The translations under genes were made by a program, and so were the position numbers. Shown here in pieces: positions 41,140 to 50,215 of a DNA stretch of 64,000 nucleotides; the stretch's first letter is position 1; each line of letters starts with the position of its first letter. Location: contig OZ245815.1 of the NCBI GenBank assembly GCA_965228425.1, positions 2,976,001-3,040,000 on the forward strand, read 5' to 3'. Under the pieces are notes generated by a model. That model did not search any database. It saw only the letters and a program-made list of their open reading frames with translations, and had not been told where the DNA came from. Source of the DNA: JAJFJD01 sp965228425. Lineage in GTDB: Bacteria; Pseudomonadota; Alphaproteobacteria; UBA8366.

Positions 41140-41471
41140 AATCAAACCCGTTAACCGGGCTCTCCCCAATTTACCGGCCCGGGCGAGTGCCCCAGGCCAG
41201 GTCGCTACGCCGCATCCGTGATCGCCGGCGGATACCCTTACGGGACCGCAGCGACCGTCTATCACCTCTAAATGCCCGCACAGACTAGCCGCATCCGGTG
41301 CGGCGCTCAGTGAGCGACGTCACAAGGCTTCAAGTTTATTGGATCATCGGTTAGGGGACGGAGAGGGCCCAGGCTGCAAAGTAACAGGCTATGAGAGAGC
41401 GAATTTACAAGTATTAGGAATGCTTTATCACAATTAACCATAATACAGTTCCTATTCCTACACTTGAACCA

Positions 41472-41485
41472 AAGACATATGTCTT
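41472..41485. promoter_or_regulatory. 14-bp perfect palindrome
   Basis: AAGACATATGTCTT is self-complementary and lies 82 bp before the LuxR-type start, immediately next to a TTAA-N7-TTAA element. A dimeric regulator, perhaps the downstream LuxR protein itself, may bind here (inference). Confidence 0.4.
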
Positions 41486-41486
41486 A

Positions 41487-41501
41487 TTAATAAAGTATTA
41501 A
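41487..41501. promoter_or_regulatory. CtrA-like site TTAA-N7-TTAA
   Basis: TTAATAAAGTATTAA (TTAA-N7-TTAA), also a perfect inverted repeat if one flanking base on each side is included. It lies 66 bp upstream of the LuxR-type start. Confidence 0.4.
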
Positions 41502-41567
41502 TCCAAAATTTAAGTGACATTTGCGAAGCATTAATACTAGCATTTCAGTTGTCAGGGAGTGGCGCAA

Positions 41568-42248
41568 ATGGGGAAACAAATGGATCAAGTGCGTATTTAC
41601 TTAGTAGGGGGCTCGAACCTCTTCCGGCACGGACTGCGGAGCTACCTCGATGGCGGGGACTTCGAGATCCTGGGCGAGGCGGACGGGCACACCGAATTCT
41701 TGAACGCGAAGGACCGCATGTCGGATCCGGACCTGGTGTTGTATGCCAAATCCGAAGCCGACCAAGATCCGGCGACGGCAATCCGGGAAATGCGCGAGCG
41801 GATGGGCGACACGCAATTCCTGGTGATGGCGGAAAGCCTTTTGCCGGCGGAATTCAGCGACTGCCTGGGCGCCGGGATCAGCGGTTATCTGCTGAGTGAT
41901 ATTTCCCGCGATGCATTGTTGCATTCCATCAAGCTGATCATGCTGGGCGAGAAGGTTTTTGCCACCGAGTTGGCCAAAATATGGATGAGCGGCGGTCTCG
42001 ATCGTAAGCTGCAATGCGCTAAGAAGCTGGAACACAGCCTCACCAACCGGGAGAGCGAGATCCTCAGCTGCCTGTTGGAAGGTGACTCAAACAAACTCAT
42101 CGCGCGCCGCCTCGAGATCACGGAATCGACCGTCAAAATTCACATGAAATCCTTACTTCGGAAGATCAACGTTCAGAACCGCACGCAGGCAGCGATCTGG
42201 GCGATGGAATCCGGCTTTAATTCGGATGCAGCAGGTTTGTCGAATTGA
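41568..42248 (+). CDS. LuxR-type regulator with degenerate receiver domain
   Basis: A 226-residue two-domain regulator. The N-terminal half has a CheY-like fold opening (QVRIYLVGGSNLFRHGLRSYL) and the C-terminal half a LuxR helix-turn-helix (LTNRESEILSCLLEGDSNKLIARRLEITESTVKIHMK in overlapping parts). The acidic pair that should follow the first strand is Gly-Gly (LVGGS) and the phosphoacceptor Asp is Ala (DLVLYAKSE), so normal phosphorylation is not possible. The start is the ATG at 41568 with AGGGAG eight bases upstream (GTG at 41559 is alternative). No histidine kinase is adjacent. Confidence 0.88.
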   Translation: MGKQMDQVRIYLVGGSNLFRHGLRSYLDGGDFEILGEADGHTEFLNAKDRMSDPDLVLYAKSEADQDPATAIREMRERMGDTQFLVMAESLLPAEFSDCLGAGISGYLLSDISRDALLHSIKLIMLGEKVFATELAKIWMSGGLDRKLQCAKKLEHSLTNRESEILSCLLEGDSNKLIARRLEITESTVKIHMKSLLRKINVQNRTQAAIWAMESGFNSDAAGLSN

Positions 42249-42325
42249 TTTAGACGTTCTAGGGACAACACGGCATTACCGTCCCGACCCGCGATAAACG
42301 CAAAAGATAGTCGATTTATAGAAGA

Positions 42326-42359
42326 ACGGCCTGGCGTCCCATATGCGACGCCAGGCCGT
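42326..42359 (+). terminator. Terminator between LuxR gene and ABC permease
   Basis: ACGGCCTGGCGTC and GACGCCAGGCCGT (42326-42338, 42347-42359) form a perfect 13-bp stem; AATTTT follows on the plus strand and TTCTTCT on the minus strand, so it may serve both convergent genes. Confidence 0.82.
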
Positions 42360-42378
42360 AATTTTGCGCGCCGACGGG

Positions 42379-44127
42379 TTAGTCGACTTCGAGGGCGCCT
42401 TTACCCGCGATCTTGCGGGCGATGACCACGGTGGCGACGCTCAGGAACGCGATCAGCACCGAGATCGCCGCGGCATGCTCGACCGCACCGTCATCCAGGA
42501 ATTGGAAGACCGCGACGGCCATCGTCTCCGTACCCGGCTGCGCGAGCAGGATCGACATCGCCAGTTCCCGCAGCGAGATCGAGAAGATCAGCACCCAGGC
42601 GACCCAGATACCCGTCTTCATAAGCGGGATCGTGATGTCCCATACCATGCGTGCCCAGGACGCGCCGGCGATGCGGGCGGCCTCCTCCAACTCTTCCATG
42701 ATCTGCTTGATCGCGTTGCGCAGGAAGATGAAGGCGAAGGGGATCTTCTTCGCCATATAGGCAACGAAGAGGATCCACAACGTTCCGTAGATCCAGTTGA
42801 TGTAGCCGATCAGGATGCCGACGCCCATGGCAACCGCCGGGAAACCGAAGGTAATCATAATGATCACCGTGACCGACCCGCGGCCCACGATTTCCGTGCG
42901 TTCGACGATCCAGACATAGGCGATGCCCAATAAGACGCACAGCGTGGCCGTGCTGATCGAGAGGATGAAACTGTTCTCGATGGACTGCAGCACGATGAAG
43001 GAGTCGTCGAAGAAGATTTCGTAATTCTCCAACACCATGTTCTTGAATTCGATCGGCGCGCCGAAGGTGTTCAGCAAGGACAGGATCACGAGGCCCGCCA
43101 TCGGCAACAGCACACTGAACGTGATGATGATGAAACAGACGCCGAAGGCCGCCCAGCGCCAGGGCCCCAGGTCCGTGGCCCGGGCCTGTCCGGCCTTGCC
43201 GGTCAATGTCGTATACCGTCCGCGTCCAAGCCACCATTTCTGCACGAACAGGCAGGCGGCGGTGAAGAATACGATCGGCACGGCGACGGCCGCCGCCAAC
43301 TCGAACTTCGGCGGATGCAGAATAAGTGTGTAGATTTTTGTCGTGAGGACATGGAAGCCGCCGGCGAATCCCAGGGCGGCCGGCGCGCCGAACGACGCCA
43401 ATGCGTCCAGGATACAGAGAATGGCGCCCGATAGGACCGCCGGGGTGACCAGCGGCAACGTAATCGACATCGCCGTGCGAAGCCGGCCGGCGCCCAAGTT
43501 CCGCGCCGCTTCCTCGTAGGACGGATCCATGTTGTCCAGGGATGCGCTCACCGCGAACAGCACAAGCGGATAGAAATGCATAACCAGGACGAAGACGAGG
43601 CCTTCCATCGTGAAGATGTCGAGGGGCGGGGAATCGAGATTGAACCAGGAAACCAGAGTCTTGTTGATCAAGCCCGAGTTGGGCGCCATCAGGAAGATCC
43701 ATCCGATGGTGCCGATGAAGGAGGGGATCACGAAGGCGATCCCGGCAAAGGCCCGGACGAACAGTTTGCCGGGCATGTTCGTGCGCGACACCAGCCACGC
43801 CATGGGCAGGCCCAGCACAAGACAGCCCAAGGGGACCAAGACGCCCAGCAAAAGCGTGTTCAGCAACGCGCTGAACAGGTCCTTGCGCTGCATGACCTCG
43901 ATGTAATTCGCCGCCGTCAGCCCGCCTTTCGGATCGACGATGCTGAATTGGAACAGCAGCCAAACCGGATAGACGACCAGGAGCGCGAGGATGATCACCG
44001 CCGCGATCAGCAGGGAGTATTTCATCGGCTCCCGAGCATAGCCGAGGCGGAAATCCGCCCAGCCCCGCGAGAATTTCGCGCTTAATCCGCTCAGATAAGA
44101 ACCAGTATCGACTGTTGTTGTGGCCAT
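42379..44127 (-). CDS. Fused ABC transporter permease, iron(III)/2-AEP type
   Basis: A 582-residue membrane protein with two binding-protein-dependent permease halves and about 12 membrane segments. Each half carries an EAA loop (YEEAARNLGAGRLRTAMSITLP and LEEAARIAGASWARMVWDITIP) that docks the ATPase. Such double permeases pair with FbpA-like binding proteins. The start is the ATG at 44127, overlapping the stop of the ATPase gene by one base (TAATG). Together with 44127-45218 and 45407-46465 it forms one importer operon. Confidence 0.93.
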   Translation of the reverse strand: MATTTVDTGSYLSGLSAKFSRGWADFRLGYAREPMKYSLLIAAVIILALLVVYPVWLLFQFSIVDPKGGLTAANYIEVMQRKDLFSALLNTLLLGVLVPLGCLVLGLPMAWLVSRTNMPGKLFVRAFAGIAFVIPSFIGTIGWIFLMAPNSGLINKTLVSWFNLDSPPLDIFTMEGLVFVLVMHFYPLVLFAVSASLDNMDPSYEEAARNLGAGRLRTAMSITLPLVTPAVLSGAILCILDALASFGAPAALGFAGGFHVLTTKIYTLILHPPKFELAAAVAVPIVFFTAACLFVQKWWLGRGRYTTLTGKAGQARATDLGPWRWAAFGVCFIIITFSVLLPMAGLVILSLLNTFGAPIEFKNMVLENYEIFFDDSFIVLQSIENSFILSISTATLCVLLGIAYVWIVERTEIVGRGSVTVIIMITFGFPAVAMGVGILIGYINWIYGTLWILFVAYMAKKIPFAFIFLRNAIKQIMEELEEAARIAGASWARMVWDITIPLMKTGIWVAWVLIFSISLRELAMSILLAQPGTETMAVAVFQFLDDGAVEHAAAISVLIAFLSVATVVIARKIAGKGALEVD

Positions 44128-45218
44128 TATGCGATCACCCAAGCCAGTTCAGGGTTAATGTTCACGTTCACCTCGTCGCCGAAGTCCATCTGCGGCACCT
44201 GGCACCGGAACTCCCGGCCCTTGATATCGAGGCGAAGATCGAAGCGATTGCCGAGGAAGGCGCTCGCCTTGACCCGCGCATTGATCGGCGGATTGTCGTC
44301 TTGCGCTGCGCCGTTGACTCGTATCGCCTCGGGGCGGACGGATACCGATACGCCGGCTCCTTTCGATAGGCCCGCGACAAGGTCTTTCGGGCCGCTCGCC
44401 CAAAAGGGCTCGCCGTATTCCTGCGCAACGCGGACACGCCCGCCGGACTGATCGGTGTCTTCGACCTTTCCGTCGATAATGTTATTGATGCCGACGAAAT
44501 CGGCGACGAATTGGGTCGCTGGGCGCAGATAAATGTCCGTCGGCGCGGCAACTTGTTCGATCTTGCCATCGCTCATCACCACGATCCGGTCGGCGAGAAC
44601 AAGGGCCTCTTCCTGATCATGGGTAACGTACAGCGTGGTCATTTCGATGCGTTCTTGCAGTTCTTTCAGTTCGAACCGCATCTCTTCGCGCAATCCGGCA
44701 TCGAGGTTCGAGAGAGGCTCGTCCAGCAGCAGCATCGACGGCTCGGCAACGATCGCGCGGGCGAGCGCGACGCGCTGTTGTTGGCCGCCCGACAACTCGC
44801 CGGGATAGCGATCCTGCAGACCGGACAACTGAACAAGCTCCAGCGCCCGGTAGACACGGTCGCTGATTTCCTGTTTCGGCCGTTTTTGGATCACCAAAGC
44901 GTAGGCCACATTCTGGAACACCGTCCGGTGCGGCCAGACGGCGTAATTCTGAAAGACCATCCCGAGGTTACGTTTCTCGGGCGGCAGCATGTTGGTATCG
45001 GTGGCGATCACATTCCCATCGAGCAGAATTTCGCCCCCGTCTGGTTGGATGAATCCGGCGACGGACCGCAGGGTCGTCGTCTTGCCGCATCCACTCGGCC
45101 CCAGCAAGACGACGCTCTCGCCGGTGGCGATCGTAAGATCGATGCCATCCACCGCGCGAACATCGCCGAAAAATTTGGCTAATTTCCGGAGTTCAAGTTT
45201 GGAGCTGCCGTCCACCAT
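44127..45218 (-). CDS. ABC transporter ATP-binding protein (FbpC/PotA-like)
   Basis: A 363-residue ATPase: Walker A LLGPSGCGKTTTLR near 38, Q-loop VFQNYAVWPH, signature LSGGQQQRVALARA, Walker B LLLDEPLSNLDA, and H-loop THDQEEAL. The C-terminal TOBE region (about 240-363) is typical of iron/polyamine/sulfate importers. It energises the fused permease with which it overlaps by one base. Upstream, a stable hairpin at 45353 separates it from the binding-protein gene, so its expression is probably lower than that of the binding protein. Confidence 0.95.
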   Translation of the reverse strand: MVDGSSKLELRKLAKFFGDVRAVDGIDLTIATGESVVLLGPSGCGKTTTLRSVAGFIQPDGGEILLDGNVIATDTNMLPPEKRNLGMVFQNYAVWPHRTVFQNVAYALVIQKRPKQEISDRVYRALELVQLSGLQDRYPGELSGGQQQRVALARAIVAEPSMLLLDEPLSNLDAGLREEMRFELKELQERIEMTTLYVTHDQEEALVLADRIVVMSDGKIEQVAAPTDIYLRPATQFVADFVGINNIIDGKVEDTDQSGGRVRVAQEYGEPFWASGPKDLVAGLSKGAGVSVSVRPEAIRVNGAAQDDNPPINARVKASAFLGNRFDLRLDIKGREFRCQVPQMDFGDEVNVNINPELAWVIA

Positions 45219-45352
45219 GTTGTCGAACCTCCCGACCTATAAATTTCTTGGTCCCCGCCAACGGCTTATGGTGCCGATTTTGCGACCAGATCATGCGCTG
45301 CCGCGCGTGCCATTCTTCGAAACGATGAAATAACGTCGATCTACCCGGCATA

Positions 45353-45379
45353 CCTCCTGCCCGCGGAACGGGCAGGAGG
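45353..45379 (-). promoter_or_regulatory. Intercistronic hairpin between binding-protein and ATPase genes
   Basis: CCTCCTGCCCG and CGGGCAGGAGG (45353-45363, 45369-45379) form a perfect 11-bp stem with a five-base loop, with no T tract. Such stems after binding-protein genes commonly stabilise the upstream mRNA or partly stop transcription, giving excess binding protein. Confidence 0.7.
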
Positions 45380-45406
45380 GTAGCCGGTCAGAACGAACAG
45401 CCTTCG

Positions 45407-46465
45407 TTAGCCGCGCTTGCCCATCAGGTCGCCGAACTTGTCGAGGAACTCTTTCTGTCCCTTGATCATGAACTTCAAGTCCGGAATGACCATGTTGAAC
45501 TTATCCAGCGGCGGCATGCCCTTGGGCGATTCCGCGCCTTTCACGACACCCCACTGGCGGCCCCAACGGGCCAACTGGTTTTGACCTTCGACGGAGAAGG
45601 TCCACTCCATCAGAAGTCTTGCCGCGTTCGGATGCTTGGCGGATTTCAGGACACCCATCGGCGAGTGATTCACGATGGCGCCGTCTTCATACGCATACCA
45701 TTTGATTGCCTGCCCCTTGTCCATCGCGACCACGATGTTGTGGGAGGAGATGGCGACCGCGAGCGGACGCTCACCAGCGACGATCATGCGAGCCGCGGCG
45801 CTGTTGCCGCGCGTATAGAACAGGTCCTGCTTGCCAAGCTCTTTCAGGAAATCCCAACCGCCGGCGAGATTGTTGTGCACCATGGTGGCGTAGAAGGTGC
45901 GCGATGATCCGGCGGTTTCCGGATGCGCCGACAGGAGCTGCTTGCTCCATTTCGGATCGAGCAGATCCTTGAACTTTTTCGGTAGTGTCGACGTGTCCTT
46001 GACCAGATTGGTGTTGTAGGCGCCGAGCAGCAGGAAGACCGTGCGGGAGATGTAATGCCCGTTCGGATCCCTCAGGCCCGGATCGATCCTGTCGAAGGTG
46101 GCCGGCTTATACGGCGCATAGAGGCCTTTCTCGAGCCAAATCTCCGCCATATAAGGGACCGAGACGCTGATCACATCGGGCCGCGGCTTGCCTGCCGCCA
46201 ATTCTGCGGCGAATGTCTGGATCAACTTGCCGGAGTTCTTGCGAAGGATTTTGAGTTTTACCTCTGGAAATTTTTCCTTCCAGAACTTACTGAATTTCTT
46301 GTTATAGGCTTTCCGGCCGGTCGTATAGAAAATCACTTCGCCTTCTTTCTTGGCCGCTTCGTAAAGCTTGGCGATGCGATCACTGTCCGCGCTCGCCGTG
46401 CCGGGCAATGCGATCACGGCCGCAACGGCTGCCGCCATTGCCGTTCGTATAAAATTGCGGTTCAT
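45407..46465 (-). CDS. Periplasmic substrate-binding protein of the ABC importer
   Basis: A 352-residue binding protein with a Sec signal (MNRNFIRTAMAAAVAAVIAL...GTASA, cleavage before DSDR). The mature part opens KLYEAAKKEGEVIFYTTG, typical of the FbpA-like/solute-binding cluster that includes Fe(III) and 2-aminoethylphosphonate binders. The canonical FbpA tyrosine pair cannot be verified here, so the cargo is uncertain. The start is the ATG at 46465 with GGGAGGA eight bases upstream; the ORF extends 23 codons further without a site. It heads the importer operon. Confidence 0.9.
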   Translation of the reverse strand: MNRNFIRTAMAAAVAAVIALPGTASADSDRIAKLYEAAKKEGEVIFYTTGRKAYNKKFSKFWKEKFPEVKLKILRKNSGKLIQTFAAELAAGKPRPDVISVSVPYMAEIWLEKGLYAPYKPATFDRIDPGLRDPNGHYISRTVFLLLGAYNTNLVKDTSTLPKKFKDLLDPKWSKQLLSAHPETAGSSRTFYATMVHNNLAGGWDFLKELGKQDLFYTRGNSAAARMIVAGERPLAVAISSHNIVVAMDKGQAIKWYAYEDGAIVNHSPMGVLKSAKHPNAARLLMEWTFSVEGQNQLARWGRQWGVVKGAESPKGMPPLDKFNMVIPDLKFMIKGQKEFLDKFGDLMGKRG

Positions 46466-46910
46466 CGTGTTCCTCCCACGGTGTGAACTTTTGTCCCCAT
46501 CCGACCGGGTGATGTTCTCTTTTTTAGATGGCAATCGCCATCTGCCCGGTAGGCGTGATTATTCGCCCATGTTCGCAGCAGCCGGATGCTTAGGAATCGA
46601 TTGGATGGCCGCGTTGCGTCGTGGACCTGCTTTATTCGATCATACTTTATTGAATTGTGACAAGCGGCGGTTTGTTTTTGTGAAATATCAATAGTTTGCA
46701 GAGAATCACATGCTCAACCCCTATTTGAAGGAGCGCATTTTTGACGCGTATGGGATGCGGGCCGAGTGTCCTCACGACCGTCGAACACAGTAATCGGCGA
46801 GGGTGCGGCGGCACGCATTCTTAACCTTCCTTAACGGTATCTCCACCATTGCATGGAATAACCACGGGACGGGAAAAGCGAACGTTTGCGCCACTTTTGA
46901 ACGGCAGAGC
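46466..46910. other. Intergenic region upstream of the ABC importer
   Basis: 445 bp without a supported gene. It contains the inverted repeat AGATGGC-AATC-GCCATCT (46526-46543), 61 bp upstream of the binding-protein start, which may be an operator or leader hairpin, and AT-rich stretches near 46640-46700 that could be promoters. I see no riboswitch I recognise. Confidence 0.4.
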
Positions 46911-47660
46911 ATGTGGGCCGAGATTGACCCTGTAGCCGCCACCGCCATCGGGTTGTTGGGGGGCGTCGTGATGACCGCGGCCGTGTATGTGGGGGCAGTA
47001 CATTGGAAGCGGCGGTCCGGTTTGGCATATTGCTTGCCGGCGTTCCTGATTTATGTGCTCCTGTTCGTCGCCACGTATCGCCACAGCGTCGTGAACGCGG
47101 ACACGGGACCGCAGGAAATTCCAGACTATGTTGTCACGGCGCTACTTTTGGGACAGGCCGCGATTTCGGCTTTTGGAGTCGCTGTCGCGGTCCTTGCCAT
47201 CTTCGGGCTTTATCTTTCGATGTTGCCGCGGCTCGACCGGCCGGTGAACCGGGTCCGGGCTTACGGAAGTTGCGCGATCGTCTGCATGATCATTGCGGTG
47301 CTGTTCAATCCCAACGGTGCGGTGCGCAAATTGGAAGCGCCTGCGGCTGCCGCCATCGTTGCCGTCGACCCGGACAAGGTCGACAACGCCATGGCCATGA
47401 AAGCGAAAGTTACCCTCGAGAAGCTTCGTGAACTTGGCGTCATAACCAGGATCGAGACCGATGAAACGGCAATCACCCATTACGTCAGCGAGGATTTCTT
47501 CGCGCTGACCGACGATGTTGTCGAAGAATATGCACGGGCCGCCTTCGTGCATCACATCCACAACGATTTCGGCAGCGCGAAATCGGTCATCCTGCGCGAA
47601 TCGACAAGCGGCCGGCGCATCGCGGTTCGCGGCAAAGATGGGACTTTCCAACGGTTCTAA
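46911..47660 (+). CDS. Integral membrane protein of unknown function
   Basis: A 249-residue protein. Four hydrophobic segments near residues 8-30, 40-58, 72-100 and 115-135 are followed by a soluble C-terminal domain (about 140-249) with ITHYVSEDFFALTDDVVEEYARAAFVHHIHND. I do not recognise the family. The start is the ATG at 46911 (MWAEIDPVAATAIGLLGG); the open frame goes further upstream without a ribosome-binding site. Convergent with the SDR gene at 47676. Confidence 0.65.
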   Translation: MWAEIDPVAATAIGLLGGVVMTAAVYVGAVHWKRRSGLAYCLPAFLIYVLLFVATYRHSVVNADTGPQEIPDYVVTALLLGQAAISAFGVAVAVLAIFGLYLSMLPRLDRPVNRVRAYGSCAIVCMIIAVLFNPNGAVRKLEAPAAAAIVAVDPDKVDNAMAMKAKVTLEKLRELGVITRIETDETAITHYVSEDFFALTDDVVEEYARAAFVHHIHNDFGSAKSVILRESTSGRRIAVRGKDGTFQRF

Positions 47661-47675
47661 CGATTGAACGGTGGT

Positions 47676-48452
47676 CTAACCGCCGGTCAGCATGCCGCCC
47701 TCGACCAACAACTCGGTGCCGGAGACGTGCCGGCTCTCGTCCGACGCCAGGAATAGCGTGGCATAGGCGATATCCTCGACGGTTCCCAGTTCGCCCATCG
47801 GCACGGCCTTCAGGCGCTCCGCCGCGCCTTCTTCTTCGTCACCCCACCGCAGTTTCAACACGTCGTTGCCCAACGGGGTGCGCACCATGCCGGGGTGGAT
47901 CGAATTGCACCGGATCTTGTAGCCCTTGCGTCCGCAATGCTGGGCAACGGACTTTGTGAGCTGGCGCACCGCACCCTTGCTGGCGCCATAGGCGACCAGG
48001 GGCGCTGTGCCGCGAATACCCGCTGTGGACGAGATGTTGATGATCGATCCGCCGCCGCTCTTCGCCATGGCCGGGATCGCGGCCCGGCATCCCAGGAACA
48101 CGCCATCCAGGTTGATGTCGTTGACGAAGCGCCATTCATCCAGACTGATCGTTTCGATATCCTGCGGCGCGCCGGTGCCATAGACGCCCGCGTTGTTCAT
48201 CAGGATGTCGATCTTGCCATGCCGCCCCATCGTCTCGTTTACGACGCGTTCCCAGTCTTCTGGGTTCGTTACATCCAACTCTAGAAAGACCGCGGCCGCG
48301 CCGATCTCCTCCGCGATACGGGCGCCATCCTTGACATTCTTGTCGGTTACAACGACGCTCGCGCCTTCATTGGCGAGTAACTGAGCGGTCGCTGCGCCAA
48401 ATCCGGACGCGCCGCCCGTAATGATCGCTACTTTGCCGTCGACCCGGCCCAT
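47676..48452 (-). CDS. SDR-family oxidoreductase (3-alpha/20-beta-hydroxysteroid dehydrogenase-like)
   Basis: A 258-residue short-chain dehydrogenase: TGGASGFG at 12, NNAG near 88, Ser in NISSTAGIRGTAP and YGASK near 155. The VVTDKN segment (Asp at the end of beta-2) favours NAD. The opening MGRVDGKVAIITGGASGFG and VAQHCGRKGYKIRCNSIHPG recall bacterial hydroxysteroid dehydrogenases, but substrate is unproven. It is divergent from an aldo/keto reductase; both may act on related substrates. Confidence 0.9.
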   Translation of the reverse strand: MGRVDGKVAIITGGASGFGAATAQLLANEGASVVVTDKNVKDGARIAEEIGAAAVFLELDVTNPEDWERVVNETMGRHGKIDILMNNAGVYGTGAPQDIETISLDEWRFVNDINLDGVFLGCRAAIPAMAKSGGGSIINISSTAGIRGTAPLVAYGASKGAVRQLTKSVAQHCGRKGYKIRCNSIHPGMVRTPLGNDVLKLRWGDEEEGAAERLKAVPMGELGTVEDIAYATLFLASDESRHVSGTELLVEGGMLTGG

Positions 48453-48570
48453 TCTGAAGTCTCCCTGCGCGTTATGCGGTTACAATCAGGCCATTGTAGC
48501 CGGGCAGGCGATGCGGATGGCAAATTTCCGGTCCGGTGGGACAAACTGGCGCGACAAGGAAGAGGATAGA

Positions 48571-49539
48571 ATGGAATACACGACACTCGGAAAGACCGGT
48601 TTGAAAGTCAGCGTCGCGGGGCTGGGCTGCGGCGGCAATAGCCGCCTGGGGCTGGGCACCGGGCGCAGCGAAGAGGAAGCCATCGCCATCATTCGGGGCG
48701 CGATCGATCTCGGCGTCAATATTCTGGACACCGCGGCGAACTACAAGACGGAAGATGTCGTCGGCAAGGCGATCAAACCATTGGACCGGGAGTCGCTGGT
48801 CATCGCGACAAAATCCAGATTCCAGACCGACGGCGTCTTTCTAACGCCCGAGCAAGTGATCAGCAGCCTGGAGAATTCCCTGCGGGAACTCGACACGGAC
48901 TATATCGACGTGTTCCAGCTTCATGCGGTTCCGCCCAAGGGCTACGACCACGCGCTCGAGGTGCTGGCGCCCGCGCTGGAGCGGGAGAGGGATAAAGGCA
49001 AGATCCGTCATATCGGGCTGACCGAGACGTCGCCGAACGATCATAGCCACGAGATGCTGCAGCGCGCGGTGCATGACCGGGTCTGGGAAGTGATGATGCT
49101 CGGCTTCAACATGATGCACCAAAAGGCGCGGGAGAAAGTCTTCCCGCATGCCATTAAGAACAACGTCGGCACGCTGCTGATGTTCGTGGTGCGCAATATC
49201 TTCAGCCAGGAGGGCTATCTGGCGAATACGATGCGCGAATTGGCGGCGGAAGGAAAAGTTCCCGCCGAATTGGCCAAGAGTGACAATCCGCTCGATTTCC
49301 TGATCCATGACGGCGGCGCGACCAGCCTGACCGACGCCGCCTACCGGTTCGTGCGGCACCAACCCGGCGTCAACGTCGTCTTGTTCGGCACCGGTAGCCA
49401 AGATCACCTGCGGACGAATATCGAGTCCATCATCTCGCCGCCATTGCCGGAAGCCGACGTGACGAAGCTCCACAGTCTATTCGGCCATCTGGAAGGTGTG
49501 GGTCTCGACCTGCCGGATCGAAGCCAGAAGAAAGCATAA
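48571..49539 (+). CDS. Aldo/keto reductase
   Basis: A 322-residue NADPH-dependent TIM-barrel oxidoreductase. The catalytic tetrad is visible: Asp in NILDTAANYK, Tyr in the same segment, Lys in VIATKSRF, His in VFQLHAVPPKG. The opening MEYTTLGKTGLKVSVAGLGCGG is typical. The start is the ATG at 48571 with AAGGAAGAGG upstream. It lies 37 bp before a GNAT acetyltransferase gene; the two may be an operon divergent from the SDR gene. Confidence 0.92.
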   Translation: MEYTTLGKTGLKVSVAGLGCGGNSRLGLGTGRSEEEAIAIIRGAIDLGVNILDTAANYKTEDVVGKAIKPLDRESLVIATKSRFQTDGVFLTPEQVISSLENSLRELDTDYIDVFQLHAVPPKGYDHALEVLAPALERERDKGKIRHIGLTETSPNDHSHEMLQRAVHDRVWEVMMLGFNMMHQKAREKVFPHAIKNNVGTLLMFVVRNIFSQEGYLANTMRELAAEGKVPAELAKSDNPLDFLIHDGGATSLTDAAYRFVRHQPGVNVVLFGTGSQDHLRTNIESIISPPLPEADVTKLHSLFGHLEGVGLDLPDRSQKKA

Positions 49540-49575
49540 GAGCATGCTGGCCGGCTTCGGACTGATAGAAACCGG

Positions 49576-50178
49576 ATGACAGTCGCTGTCGAATTCACCT
49601 ATCGGGATGCACGCAAGGAAGATGCGCGCGAAATCGCGGAACTGTTTCAGATCTCGTCTGACGGTGTCGCGGACTATGTCTGGAACACGTTGACCGCGGA
49701 CTACCCGGGATTATCGCTGATCGAGATTGGCGAACGACGCTATGCGCGCGATGGCGGGAAGGAGATCGCATTTTCCTTCGCGAATTGCGTGGTGGCGGAG
49801 GCAGCCGGACGTGTCGTCGGGATGATGCATGGGTTTCCCATGTCGGAGCCCGAAACGCACGATGACGAGCCGGGCGATCCGATCCTCCAACCGTATGCGG
49901 AGCTTGAGCTTCCCGGAAGTTTCTATATTTCCGGGATAGCCCTGCGGGATGATTTCCGGAATAGGGGCGGTGGGACTGCCCTTTTGGCGATCGCGCGGGA
50001 CGTAGCCCAAACCGTCGGACTGGACCGGCTGAGCCTGTTGGTGTTCGAGCAGAATGCCGCGGCCCTGCGACTGTATCTGCGTGAGGGCTTCGAAGAAATC
50101 GACCGCCGCGCCGTCGTGCCGCACGAATTCATCCATTACACGGGCGACGTGATCATGATGGCGGCGCCGGTTCGCTGA
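49576..50178 (+). CDS. GNAT-family N-acetyltransferase
   Basis: A 200-residue acetyltransferase with the GNAT core: motif A ISGIALRDDFRNRGGGTALLAIA (acetyl-CoA pyrophosphate loop R-x-x-G-x-G/A appears as RNRGGG), then LSLLVFEQNAAALRLYLREGFEE, the usual terminal strand/helix. The acceptor is unknown. The start is the ATG at 49576; no strong ribosome-binding site. Convergent with the acyl-CoA dehydrogenase gene. Confidence 0.9.
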   Translation: MTVAVEFTYRDARKEDAREIAELFQISSDGVADYVWNTLTADYPGLSLIEIGERRYARDGGKEIAFSFANCVVAEAAGRVVGMMHGFPMSEPETHDDEPGDPILQPYAELELPGSFYISGIALRDDFRNRGGGTALLAIARDVAQTVGLDRLSLLVFEQNAAALRLYLREGFEEIDRRAVVPHEFIHYTGDVIMMAAPVR

Positions 50179-50215
50179 TATTCCCGAATGCTGGCCTTCC
50201 TCAGGTCGCCTTGAC

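Larger units (their letters stand above)
41140..41567. other. Long intergenic region before the LuxR-type gene
   Basis: No gene is supported. 41140-41380 is GC-rich without recognised structure. 41380-41560 is markedly AT-rich and looks like a regulated promoter with the two palindromes listed separately. Confidence 0.5.
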
